A DNA stretch of 45,868 nucleotides from positions 1-45,868 of the forward strand of contig CALURJ010000016.1 in NCBI GenBank assembly GCA_944323145.1, read 5' to 3'. A program made the translations under genes and the position numbers. Shown here one piece after another: positions 7,207 through 15,846 of the stretch. This DNA comes from Candidatus Gastranaerophilales bacterium (lineage in GTDB: Bacteria > Cyanobacteriota > Vampirovibrionia > Gastranaerophilales > Gastranaerophilaceae). The stretch's first letter is position 1. Each line of letters begins with the position of its first letter. A model generated the notes under the pieces. That model did no database searches. It had not been told where the DNA came from and worked only from the letters and a program-made list of their open reading frames with translations.

Positions 7207-8571
7207 ATGTCAGAATTTCTTTCAATCGATAGTTTATATAATCCATTGACACCATACAGTCCATACTCAATGACTAGGGATACTTTAAGTTTATTCCCTA
7301 CACCGTCAGTATTTATGGGTGATTTTCGGTCAACTTATATGACACAGCCTTCTACAAATTATTATCAGATGGGACAGGAATATATGGCCAGTATAAAGGC
7401 AAATATGGCATTAAACAGTGCTGTTCAGTCATTGGCTTCTCTTGAATCTCAAGTAAAAGAGACTGTCGGAAATGAAGCTCTTAACGATTCTCAAAAACAA
7501 AGATTACAGGAAATTTTAGATAAAATAGAAGCATTAAAAGAAGAAATCCAAAATTCACAAAATAAATCAGCTGCAGAAAAACAGGCTTTGATAGAAAAAA
7601 TTTCTCAATTGCAGGAAGAAGCAGCAAAGGTAGCCGGAGAAATATCTGAAGAAATTCAGGCAGCTGCAGCTTCTGATGACGGAGGTAACGATACAAATAC
7701 TGATGTCAGTGATGCTGCAACAGAAACACCGGAAGATGTTAATTCTCCTGTTGCACAGGAAATGACAAAGGAACAAGAAAATGAAGCTCTTGAAATCTGC
7801 CAGTCAATTTATCAGGGTGCTATCGGTGAATGCGGCACTGAATACGACTATATAATAGACGGCTATAATGGCATGAAAGGTACAAACGCAATTACAAAAG
7901 ATAATGTAACCGCTGTTTTAAATAAATGGCAGGAACAGTTTGCAAACGGTTCAGGCGACAAAAACGTAATTGAAACTCTGTTTGCAGAAGAAATGATGTG
8001 GAATTCTAGCCTCAAAGACAGAGGTGCTGACGGAAAGATTGCTGATCCTGAACATAACGTTGATATTATTTGGAACATTGTAAAATGCCTTGAAGAACGT
8101 GCTAAAGAACTCGGCGTTTATAATAAACTTATAGGACAATTTACGGCAGCTTATAATCAGCTTGATGACACTTGTGTAGATCAATCTGTTGTTGAAAATG
8201 CAGTAATGGCTATCAACCAGGCAGTAACTACAGCGGAAAATGCTAAAAAAGCTGAAGATGCTAAAAAGCAAAAAGAAGCCGAGCAAAAGAAAACTGATGA
8301 CGAAAATAAAGTAAAAGCTGATGAGGCTAAAAAACAGGCAGAAAAAGAAGCAACAGATACATTCTTAGGTGATATGCGCGAAATTTGGAAAGATGATAAA
8401 CTTGAAATTTCCGATAAAGTTAAATATAAAGACGGGAAATTCGTTATAAGAATTCAAGGAATAGAATATTCTGGAAAAGATTTCAACGAATTATGCGACA
8501 ATATTGCTAAAGCTGGATATGATGATCCTAAAGAATATTTATCAAAACAAGATATGGATGTTGCTGCATAG
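7207..8571 (+). CDS. Coiled-coil protein of unknown function
   Basis: A 454-residue protein without a recognised family or signal peptide. The N-terminal 60 residues are rich in Tyr, Pro, Ser and Met (for example NPLTPYSPYSMTRD). Residues about 85-160 form a strong coiled coil. An acidic Thr/Asp linker follows (about 160-185). A globular part (about 190-350) leads to an Ala/Lys-rich helix (about 355-395) and a small C-terminal domain (WKDDKLEISDKVKYKDGKF). The start has AAGGGG and AGGA upstream. The composition resembles that of the 1580-residue protein at 15847-20589: Ala/Glu/Lys helices and polar linkers. Confidence 0.8.
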   Translation: MSEFLSIDSLYNPLTPYSPYSMTRDTLSLFPTPSVFMGDFRSTYMTQPSTNYYQMGQEYMASIKANMALNSAVQSLASLESQVKETVGNEALNDSQKQRLQEILDKIEALKEEIQNSQNKSAAEKQALIEKISQLQEEAAKVAGEISEEIQAAAASDDGGNDTNTDVSDAATETPEDVNSPVAQEMTKEQENEALEICQSIYQGAIGECGTEYDYIIDGYNGMKGTNAITKDNVTAVLNKWQEQFANGSGDKNVIETLFAEEMMWNSSLKDRGADGKIADPEHNVDIIWNIVKCLEERAKELGVYNKLIGQFTAAYNQLDDTCVDQSVVENAVMAINQAVTTAENAKKAEDAKKQKEAEQKKTDDENKVKADEAKKQAEKEATDTFLGDMREIWKDDKLEISDKVKYKDGKFVIRIQGIEYSGKDFNELCDNIAKAGYDDPKEYLSKQDMDVAA

Positions 8572-8669
8572 ATGTTACACAAAAATTGCACGGTAAAAGT
8601 TTAAGTGATTCCTCATAATGGTAAAAGGAGAGCCTATAGAAAGTAAGTAGGTTAGGTGAAAGTGAAGAA

Positions 8670-8698
8670 AAAGTCCTTGGTTTTTATTCAAGGACTTT
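8670..8698. terminator. Bidirectional terminator between convergent genes
   Basis: AAAGTCCTTG (8670-8679) pairs perfectly with CAAGGACTTT (8689-8698) around a 9-nt loop. A/T runs flank it on both sides. It ends the coiled-coil gene (plus) and overlaps the ispD stop codon (minus). Confidence 0.85.
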
Positions 8699-9356
8699 AT
8701 TTTTTATCAAGATATATTGCTGCAATATCTATATCGTTTTGGGTTGTTATCTTTATATTTTTGTAACTGCCGTCTAAAATATAGACTGTTTTGCCTAATT
8801 CCTCAAGCATTCCGGCGTCATCCGTAAAATTTTGTCCGTATAATTTTTCATGCGCTTCTTTTATAAGTCTGTATTCAAATGCCTGCGGAGTTTGGGTGTT
8901 ATAAAGTTTTGAACGGTCAATCGTTCTTACTATTTTTCCGTCAACAACTTCTTTGATTGTGTCAATTGTTTTTGTTGCAACAGTCAGGGCCTTTTTCTCT
9001 TTAACCATTTCAATTGCGCGGTTTATAAGTTCTGTTGATATCATAGGTCTTGCTCCGTCATGGATTAATACATAATCGCATTCACAGGCATGTAACCCGT
9101 TATAAACCGATGCCTGACGGGTTTGCCCGCCTTCTATTATTTTTACTTTCGGGCTGTCTTTAAAAATTTGATTTAATTCGTCAATAATTGTTTTGTTTGC
9201 ACATATTATAATTTCATCAATATTTGAGGCTTCAAAAGCATTTATAGTATATTTTATGACCTCTGTTCCGTATATTTTTTCAAGCAGTTTATTTTTGTTG
9301 CCGAAACGTGATGAGGTTCCCCCTGCCGGTATTATTGCATTAACTTTGAAGTGCAT
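8697..9356 (-). CDS. ispD: 2-C-methyl-D-erythritol 4-phosphate cytidylyltransferase
   Basis: IspD converts MEP and CTP to CDP-methylerythritol in the non-mevalonate isoprenoid pathway. At 219 residues it has normal length. Seen are the nucleotide-binding start AIIPAGGTSSRFGNKNKLL (residues 8-26), the DYVLIHDGARPMIS motif (about 93-106), the T-Q-T-P-Q-A-F block near 155 and the TDDAGMLE motif near 178. The ribosome site AAGGAG lies within the end of thiL. It is the last gene of the minus-strand operon starting at 14181 and follows thiL by 2 bp. Confidence 0.95.
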   Translation of the reverse strand: MHFKVNAIIPAGGTSSRFGNKNKLLEKIYGTEVIKYTINAFEASNIDEIIICANKTIIDELNQIFKDSPKVKIIEGGQTRQASVYNGLHACECDYVLIHDGARPMISTELINRAIEMVKEKKALTVATKTIDTIKEVVDGKIVRTIDRSKLYNTQTPQAFEYRLIKEAHEKLYGQNFTDDAGMLEELGKTVYILDGSYKNIKITTQNDIDIAAIYLDKK

Positions 9357-9358
9357 GT

Positions 9359-10264
9359 TTACTCCTTAAAATGATTAAATAAACTGTTTTCCGGTTCTTT
9401 TAATATTTTTCCGTCAAGTTTTACAGACGGCGAACCTTGTTCCACATCTCCGATTATCGTATAACCCGAAATCTTTTGCAATAAGTTTTCCGGCACTGCT
9501 GCAACAAGCTGATAATCTTCCCCGCCATATAGTACGGTATGCATATCAACTCCCGCGGAGTGCGGAATTTTTGCAGTATCAACATTAATTATTACATTAC
9601 TTGCGTTTGCAATTTGAAACAATGCATCCGCAAGCCCGTCAGATGTGTCCATCATTGCGTAATCTTCTTTGATGTTTTCGGCTATCCGGCGTGAAAATTC
9701 TATTTGAGCCTCCGGCATGAGATGTGACTTTATAAACTTATTGTCTATTTCCCCTTTTTTAAAAAGAGAGTTTTTTTGTAGTAAAAGATTCAGCCCCGTT
9801 GCGCTGTTCCCGTGTTCTCCGGAAACTATTACTTTATATCCGGCTTTTGCATTTTTTCTTGAAGATATTTCCCGGTTTTTCGTTGAACCGATTGCAGCTG
9901 CTGAAATATAAATCTTGTCGCTTCCTGTTATATCTCCGCCGACAATTTCAACATTTTTTGAAGCGTATTTTGCCCCTTTGTAAAACTGTTCAATAAATTC
10001 GTTATCCGTATCTTTGGGTAAAGATAATGATATGGTAATATATTTTGGCTCTGCGCCGCTTGCACAGATATCGCTTATATTTACCATAACGGTTTTGTAA
10101 CCCAACTGATATGGTGTTATAAATTCTTTTTTGAAATGAACATCTTCAACAAGGCTGTCCTGGCTTATTACTATGCCTAAATCTTCTAAATAAGCACAAT
10201 CATCCCCTATATAAGGGGAATTAAGAGTTGATTTAATTATTTTTATAAATTCTTGTTCTTTCAT
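9359..10264 (-). CDS. thiL: Thiamine-monophosphate kinase
   Basis: ThiL phosphorylates thiamine monophosphate to thiamine pyrophosphate, the active cofactor. The 301-residue protein has the expected features: the metal/ATP loop GDDCAYLE near residue 20, SQDSLVEDVHF (about 34-44), the block VNISDICASGAEPKYITISL (about 61-80), GGDITGS (about 109), MMDTSDGLADAL (about 204-215) and GGEDYQL (about 248). The start codon shares one base with the stop of the GGDEF gene. No other thiamine gene is nearby, so its place in this operon looks incidental. Confidence 0.95.
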   Translation of the reverse strand: MKEQEFIKIIKSTLNSPYIGDDCAYLEDLGIVISQDSLVEDVHFKKEFITPYQLGYKTVMVNISDICASGAEPKYITISLSLPKDTDNEFIEQFYKGAKYASKNVEIVGGDITGSDKIYISAAAIGSTKNREISSRKNAKAGYKVIVSGEHGNSATGLNLLLQKNSLFKKGEIDNKFIKSHLMPEAQIEFSRRIAENIKEDYAMMDTSDGLADALFQIANASNVIINVDTAKIPHSAGVDMHTVLYGGEDYQLVAAVPENLLQKISGYTIIGDVEQGSPSVKLDGKILKEPENSLFNHFKE

Positions 10265-12159
10265 CAGATGTCATGATCAATAAGTGAAATAAATTCCTGA
10301 ACTAAAGCCGTATTCCATTTTTTGCCCGCGTCCTGTCTGATAACTTCAAGAGCCTGTTTTGGAGTAAGTTCTGCTCTGTAAGTTCTCGGTTCGATTAGTG
10401 CAAAATAAGCATCTACTATAAGGATTATTTGAGAAGTCATCGGAATTTCTTCCCGTGCAATTTTTGAAGGATACCCTGTGCCGTCCCAGTTTTCGTGATG
10501 GTGTTCTATTATCGGGATAATATCCTGAACATAGCTTATCGGCTGAAGAATTTCTCTTGCCGCAATTATCGGATGTTCTTTTATATGATTTCGTTCTTCT
10601 TCCGTCAGCGGAGCAGTTTTCTGCAAGAGTTCCCGTGGAAGCATAAGGTTTCCTATATCATATAAAAGCATTGCGATTTTAAGTTTATCTATATCGTCTT
10701 TTGGCAGGTCAAAACGTTTTGCAAGACTAACCGCAAGCAATACTTTAGATTTAACCGTTCCTTTATGATGAAGCGGATTGTAAGATTGGGTGAGCATATC
10801 GGCTACGGAATACAAAACTTCTTTTGGAATTTCATTTTCATTATTTTTAAGTTTATTTTTTAATTCTTCTGTTAAGTCAGGATTTATCGGAATATTATGT
10901 CTGGATAAGATATCAGTAAATGTGTTAACTGCAATTTCCTGCCAGCTTGTTTCCGATATCGGTTTTGCAAGAGTAACACGGTTTCTGCCGTTTCTTTTGG
11001 AGCTGTACATAGCTTGATCAGTTAATTCCAGAATATCTTCGATATTATCAGAATGCTCCAGAAAAGTTGCGACTCCGATACTTGCCGTTATATGGCCGAT
11101 TGTATCAAGTTCTTCGTCTTCCAAAGCTTTACGGATTCTTTCCGCAGCGACCATGGCGCCTTCTGATTCAACGCCCGGGAGAATTACGTTAAATTCTTCT
11201 CCGCCCATACGTGCTGCGGTATCAATGGCACGCGCATTATTTTTCAATACGGATGCAACTGTTTTTATTGCCAGATCGCCGTATGCGTGTCCGTATTTGT
11301 CATTAATCTCTTTTAGATGGTCAAGGTCAAGGCCTATTATACTGAAAGGCTGTTTTTGACGAAGTGCGCGTCTTACTTCTTTTTTTAGATATTCTTCAAA
11401 ATATCTTCTGTTATACAGGCCTGTAAGTGAATCTGTGACAGCCTGCGCCTTAACCTCTTCAAACAGACCGGCAATAGTTATTGCCATTTCTATCTGCTGT
11501 GCAAAAATTGTTAAGAAATCGGTTTCGCCTTCCGTTAAATCTTTTCTGGAAGAAAAAACATCAAACCAGCCAAAAAGTGAGTTTCTGTTGTATAACGGAA
11601 CGGTTATTATTGATCTGCTCGGACTGCCCTGTTCAATTTCATCTATAATATCATCGGAAGTTTCAGGAATAACTGATTTTAATGTACCGCCGATATCTGT
11701 TGTCTGCATAATCTTTTTCGCTTCAGCAGCAAGGGCGTAAACACTGTCTTCATTATAAATAAGTCTTCTTGTCTGAATAGGAGTTTTAATAAGTTTATTA
11801 ACCCTTTTAATTGACGGGTCATCCGACTGTGCAAGCACTGCAAGATAAGTACCCTTTTCATCTTCGCATTTTTTTATAATATTACAATGAAGGTAGCCGA
11901 GCTCACCCTGTATATTGTTTACAATTGTTTCAAGAACGCTTTGCAAAGGACGTGATGCGTTCATCATATCCCAGATATGCTGTAGGGTCAGCATTCGTTT
12001 ATTTGCAATATTAAGTTCTCTTGTGCGCTCTTCAATTTCTTTTTCAAGCTGAATATTGCGTTCATAAACTTCAAGATAATCCTGCTTGTTATGATACACA
12101 ATGCTTTCTACTTCTGAAACCTTTTTATAGATGTCTTTTAAATTTTCGAAAAAATTCAT
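10264..12159 (-). CDS. GAF-GGDEF-HD(GYP) signalling protein
   Basis: Predicted to make and perhaps sense cyclic-di-GMP. The order is a coiled coil (about 10-55), a GAF-like sensor domain (about 60-235), a GGDEF domain (about 240-405) and an HD-GYP-like domain (about 455-625). The cyclase site RMGGEEF (near 318) is intact. An RAID inhibitory-site motif lies five residues before it. The HD-GYP half keeps HHENWDGTGYP near 550, but the HD dyad reads LLYDIGN, with Tyr for the metal-binding His and Asn for the usual Lys; hydrolysis may therefore be lost. Start: TATAAT then 6 nt precedes the ATG at 12159 (631 residues), pointing to a leaderless mRNA; a GTG at 12174 overlapping the previous gene is the alternative. 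Confidence 0.9.
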   Translation of the reverse strand: MNFFENLKDIYKKVSEVESIVYHNKQDYLEVYERNIQLEKEIEERTRELNIANKRMLTLQHIWDMMNASRPLQSVLETIVNNIQGELGYLHCNIIKKCEDEKGTYLAVLAQSDDPSIKRVNKLIKTPIQTRRLIYNEDSVYALAAEAKKIMQTTDIGGTLKSVIPETSDDIIDEIEQGSPSRSIITVPLYNRNSLFGWFDVFSSRKDLTEGETDFLTIFAQQIEMAITIAGLFEEVKAQAVTDSLTGLYNRRYFEEYLKKEVRRALRQKQPFSIIGLDLDHLKEINDKYGHAYGDLAIKTVASVLKNNARAIDTAARMGGEEFNVILPGVESEGAMVAAERIRKALEDEELDTIGHITASIGVATFLEHSDNIEDILELTDQAMYSSKRNGRNRVTLAKPISETSWQEIAVNTFTDILSRHNIPINPDLTEELKNKLKNNENEIPKEVLYSVADMLTQSYNPLHHKGTVKSKVLLAVSLAKRFDLPKDDIDKLKIAMLLYDIGNLMLPRELLQKTAPLTEEERNHIKEHPIIAAREILQPISYVQDIIPIIEHHHENWDGTGYPSKIAREEIPMTSQIILIVDAYFALIEPRTYRAELTPKQALEVIRQDAGKKWNTALVQEFISLIDHDI

Positions 12160-12166
12160 AAATTTA

Positions 12167-13225
12167 TTATACACTATGTTTTGTGTTTTGTAATATCTTG
12201 TTTACAATATTTATAATTTCTTGAGGTTCAGGTTTCGTCCTGCAGAGTTCTGCTCCTTCTCCTGTTAGAGGGCAGGTTCTTTTGTGGCAGGGAAAACATT
12301 TCAAATCCCCTCTTATTGAATAATATTTTTCGGGATTTCCTAAAGGTCCGTACATTGTTGCAGGTGTACAGCAGAAAATTGTAATAACAGCAGGGACTTC
12401 TGTTGCGCGTGCAAGGTGGGCGCTTCCGGAATCCGGCGACATAACAAGTGCTGCACGGGAAAACAGTTCTATTAACTCTTTTACCTGAGTTTTTCCTGCA
12501 AGATTTATAAAATTGCTGCCGCTGATGTAATTGATTAAGTCATTATCGCGTTCAGTACCGGTAAACACAAGCGAACATTTGTCTTTAATCGCTTCAACAA
12601 CTGTTTTCCAGTTATCCTTCTTCCAGTGTTTCATCTTCCATGTTGTTGCAGGACATATAACAACTAAGGGCTTGGATTTGTCTAAATCCTGCAAAAGTTG
12701 ATCAACTTTTGCGATTGTTTCACTACTTGATTGAGGGAGTGTATACTTAATTTCATCTGTTCCTTCAAGGTTCATATATTTTGCAAATTGCATATACTGG
12801 ATAATAACATTTGTTGAGCAATTCGGATTTGGAGCACGCTTAACGATTTCATTGCCTGCGTAGGTTGAGAATTCTCTGCTGTGTTCAAATACTAGTTTCC
12901 TTCTTGCACGGGCAAGAAGCATCCACTGCATACTTTTGAACATCCCCTGAGAATCTATTGCAACATCGTAAAATTCTTTTCTTACTTCCTTGGCAATTTT
13001 TATGAATTCCCAGATATTTTTCAGAGAAAAACCTGTTTTTTTCCATTTTTGTATAGGAATAAGTATTGCTTTTTTTACTGCAGGGTTTCCGTTTATAACG
13101 TCATAACCTTTTTCGGATACAAGCCATGTAATTTCATAGCCGTTCTTTTGCAGTACATTTGCCAGAGGAATATTAAATATTATATCACCGAGTGATGAAA
13201 GTTTTATCAGGAGAAGTTTTTTCAT
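12167..13225 (-). CDS. Glycosyltransferase family 9, heptosyltransferase-like
   Basis: Members of GT9 add heptose (WaaC, WaaF) or other sugars to the LPS core. The 352-residue protein starts KKLLLIKLSSLGDIIFNIPL, the typical GT9 N-terminus, and has DSQGMFKS near 108, the donor-site phrase VVICPATTWKMKHWKKDNW near 205, LVFTGT near 232 and SPDSGSAHLARA near 275. A Cys-rich tail (KCFPCHKRTCPLTGEGAELC) is common in WaaC-type members. A lipid-A-linked role would mean an outer membrane. It overlaps the ROK kinase gene by 4 bp (ATGA). Confidence 0.88.
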   Translation of the reverse strand: MKKLLLIKLSSLGDIIFNIPLANVLQKNGYEITWLVSEKGYDVINGNPAVKKAILIPIQKWKKTGFSLKNIWEFIKIAKEVRKEFYDVAIDSQGMFKSMQWMLLARARRKLVFEHSREFSTYAGNEIVKRAPNPNCSTNVIIQYMQFAKYMNLEGTDEIKYTLPQSSSETIAKVDQLLQDLDKSKPLVVICPATTWKMKHWKKDNWKTVVEAIKDKCSLVFTGTERDNDLINYISGSNFINLAGKTQVKELIELFSRAALVMSPDSGSAHLARATEVPAVITIFCCTPATMYGPLGNPEKYYSIRGDLKCFPCHKRTCPLTGEGAELCRTKPEPQEIINIVNKILQNTKHSV

Positions 13226-14181
13226 AACACTCTCTCCTCTAAAAATGCGGCGCCTATTACTCCTGAATAATCGCCTAAAGCCGCTTTTTTAAACTCTATT
13301 TTAGCTGCGGGAACAGGTAAAGATTTTGCGCGTGCTTTTTTGATTGTTTTTTGATAGAAGTAGTCAACAGCTTCTATCAAACCGCCGCCCAGAATAATCA
13401 ATTTCGGATTAATAAAGTTGATTATACTTGCAATGCCGCCTGAAAGATATTCGGACGCCTCTGTTACACATTGTATAACAAGTTCGTCTTCTCTTTCGAT
13501 TGATTTTTGAATCATACTTGATGTAATAGCTTTCCCCGGTTCAAGGTAGTCCTTAATACAAGATTGACGGCCTTTTTTTAAAGCACCTTCAATTCTTGTT
13601 TCAATTGCGGAGCGTGAAGCATAAGCTTCCAGACATCCGTGTGCCCCGCAGGCACATTGTCTTCCGTTTAAATCAACTATAATATGGCCGATTTCGCCTG
13701 CCGTTCCTGTAGCACCGTAAATTATTTTTCCGTCTTTTACAATAGATGAGCCGACACCTGTACCGACAAAAATACATACAAAATCATTACATCCCCTGCC
13801 GGCTCCGAATTTCATCTCGCCTATTGCCGCAATTTCAACGTCGTTACCAACAAAAACAGGAAGATTGAAACGGTCTGCTAAAAAATTTTTTATATCTATA
13901 TTAAAGCAGTCGAGATTTGGGGCACCGATTATAATTCCGTTTTCTCTGTCAATTTGTCCCGCTGCTCCGACACCGATTGAGCTTACCTCATCAATGTTGA
14001 TTTTGCTTTCAGCAAAAAGTTCCTCAATCCCCTCAACCATTTTTTTCATAATATTTTCAGAACCTTTTTGCTTTTTGGTTTTCTTTTTTACATGACACAA
14101 AATTTCCCCATTCTGCTTATTTACAAGGGCAATAAGGATTTTTGTGCCGCCTAAGTCTACTCCAACTGAATACTTTTTCAT
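13222..14181 (-). CDS. ROK-family sugar kinase (glucokinase-like)
   Basis: The 319-residue protein has the ROK order: N-terminal phosphate loop SVGVDLGGTKILIA (5-18), the acidic VGNDVEIAAIGE block (about 115-126), IFVGTGVGSSIV (about 137-148) and the zinc site EIGHIIVDLNGRQCACGAHG, continuing CLEAYAS (about 165-190). The zinc motif CxCGxxGCxE is complete, and the catalytic Asp is in the GND motif. Glucose is the likely substrate, but ROK kinases also use ManNAc, allose and others. It is the first gene of the five-gene minus-strand operon (ROK-GT9-GGDEF-thiL-ispD) and has a good promoter right upstream. Confidence 0.92.
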   Translation of the reverse strand: MKKYSVGVDLGGTKILIALVNKQNGEILCHVKKKTKKQKGSENIMKKMVEGIEELFAESKINIDEVSSIGVGAAGQIDRENGIIIGAPNLDCFNIDIKNFLADRFNLPVFVGNDVEIAAIGEMKFGAGRGCNDFVCIFVGTGVGSSIVKDGKIIYGATGTAGEIGHIIVDLNGRQCACGAHGCLEAYASRSAIETRIEGALKKGRQSCIKDYLEPGKAITSSMIQKSIEREDELVIQCVTEASEYLSGGIASIINFINPKLIILGGGLIEAVDYFYQKTIKKARAKSLPVPAAKIEFKKAALGDYSGVIGAAFLEERVL

Positions 14182-14190
14182 ATATTTAAA

Positions 14191-14219
14191 ATTATATATA
14201 AAAAACTTTAAATTTGCAA
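14191..14219 (-). promoter_or_regulatory. Promoter of the ROK-to-ispD operon
   Basis: On the minus strand TTGCAA (14219-14214), a 17-nt spacer and TATAAT (14196-14191) precede the ROK start codon at 14181 by 9 nt. There is no Shine-Dalgarno sequence, so the leader would be about 2-4 nt or none. Confidence 0.65.
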
Positions 14220-14268
14220 AAAATTTGATTATCTGTTAGCATATTAATAATTATAAAGGGGATATGTT

Positions 14269-15816
14269 ATGAGATTGATGAAAAGATTGTTTATAGCTCT
14301 TGTGTTAATGTTATTCACCTACCAGAGCGGCTTTTGTGCGGATGTTTGGGTGAATGATTTAAGAAATCTATTTTTAAATAATTCTGCAATAATTTATGAA
14401 ATAAATTTAAGAACTTTTGGTGCTGTTGATACTAATAAAAACGGTATTATAGATTTTGATGAAGGGGAAGAAAGCGGAACTTTTTTGAATGCAATATCGC
14501 GTTTGGATAGTTTGGTTCAGAAAGGAATAAATACTATACATGTAATGCCAGTAACACCTGTAGGCAAAACAAAAGCGCTCGGTACTGCTGGATCTTTATA
14601 TGCTGCTTTAAGTTTTGACTCTCTTAATCCTCAGCTCGCAAGCAGGCAAAGTGCCCTGTCTGTTCAAGATCAGGCAAGAAAGTTTATTGCAGAAGCTCAT
14701 AAACGTAAAATCCGCGTAATTTTGGATTTACCTTCTTGCGGTTCTTATGATTTATATATGCAGCGCCCTGAATTATTCGTAAAAGATAAATCAGGTCAGC
14801 CTGTTGTTCCTGCTGACTGGACAGATGTGAGATTACTGAATGCGGGAAATGAAACGGCAGTTAACAAAGACGTTTATAATCTTTTTAAAGGTTTTGTTGA
14901 TATGGCTTTAGAACTCGGCGTAGACGGTATTAGAGCTGATGTAGCAACAAACAAACCCGCTAAATTCTGGAAAGATTTGATTACTTATTCAAGAACAAAA
15001 GATCCGCAGTTTTTATGGCTTGCAGAGGCTTCCGAAAGTTGGACAGAACCTGTTTCTCCTTATGCTGTTTTTACCCCCTACAATAAACTTTTGGAAGCGG
15101 GATTTGACGGATATTACGGAAGCTATTTTAATTTAAAGAATATTAAAACCGGAAAAGAGCTTATTAATCTGATTGAACAGACAAATACTAATTTGGCCGG
15201 CTATTCTGAACATAAAGCTGTTATCGGGAGCTTTTCAACACATGACGAACTCAGCCCTATACTTATAAGCGGAAAAAGATACTCGGAAATGATTGTCTGG
15301 CTCAATACAACTTTGCCCGTTAATTCTTATTTTGTCGACGGTTTTGATACCTGTGATAATTATATTTATCTCTGGGCAAATAAAAAAGCCCCGAATACTT
15401 ATACCGATGATGATTACTATTTTGCCCACCGCGGTAAAATAGATATATTTAACTTTTCAAGACAACCTGGCGGAAAAGACAAAGGGCTGCCATTGACATT
15501 TGCCGTTGCTAACAATTTAAAAAAGCAGTTTATTTCCGTTATTAATAATGGTAAATTTGTACCGCTAAAGACTTCTAATCCGTCAGTATTTGCCTATGCG
15601 GTTACTTATAAGGAAAAAAGTATTGTTGTAACTGGTAATTTAAATTTCAGAAATATTTCAGATACAGTTGTTTATATCCCGCATTTCAGTGTAGACTGCG
15701 ATGTTATTCCGATAAAAATTGAAGACAGTCCTATTGCGCAGCGTGGATCTTTTAAAGTTACTTTAAATCCGGGCGAAACTCAGGTTTTACTTTTGAATAA
15801 TCTGGAAATAAAATAG
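14269..15816 (+). CDS. Exported GH13-family (alpha-amylase-like) protein
   Basis: The 515-residue protein has a signal peptide (KRLFIALVLMLFTYQSGFCA) and an alpha-amylase-like barrel. Region II is GVDGIRADVA (Asp nucleophile), region III is LWLAEASES (Glu acid/base) and region IV is SFSTHDE. Region I, usually DxVxNH, reads VILDLPSCGS and lacks the Asn-His pair, so the substrate site is unusual. Residues 54-65 (DTNKNGIIDFDE) form a canonical EF-hand calcium loop. A beta-sandwich tail (about 430-515) is typical of GH13 domain C. AAAGGGG lies 7 nt before the start. Starch-like glucan hydrolysis or transfer in the envelope or outside is likely; the exact substrate is not predictable. Confidence 0.85.
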   Translation: MRLMKRLFIALVLMLFTYQSGFCADVWVNDLRNLFLNNSAIIYEINLRTFGAVDTNKNGIIDFDEGEESGTFLNAISRLDSLVQKGINTIHVMPVTPVGKTKALGTAGSLYAALSFDSLNPQLASRQSALSVQDQARKFIAEAHKRKIRVILDLPSCGSYDLYMQRPELFVKDKSGQPVVPADWTDVRLLNAGNETAVNKDVYNLFKGFVDMALELGVDGIRADVATNKPAKFWKDLITYSRTKDPQFLWLAEASESWTEPVSPYAVFTPYNKLLEAGFDGYYGSYFNLKNIKTGKELINLIEQTNTNLAGYSEHKAVIGSFSTHDELSPILISGKRYSEMIVWLNTTLPVNSYFVDGFDTCDNYIYLWANKKAPNTYTDDDYYFAHRGKIDIFNFSRQPGGKDKGLPLTFAVANNLKKQFISVINNGKFVPLKTSNPSVFAYAVTYKEKSIVVTGNLNFRNISDTVVYIPHFSVDCDVIPIKIEDSPIAQRGSFKVTLNPGETQVLLLNNLEIK

Positions 15817-15846
15817 CAACGGCAAATTTAATTTCGGAAATTTTTA

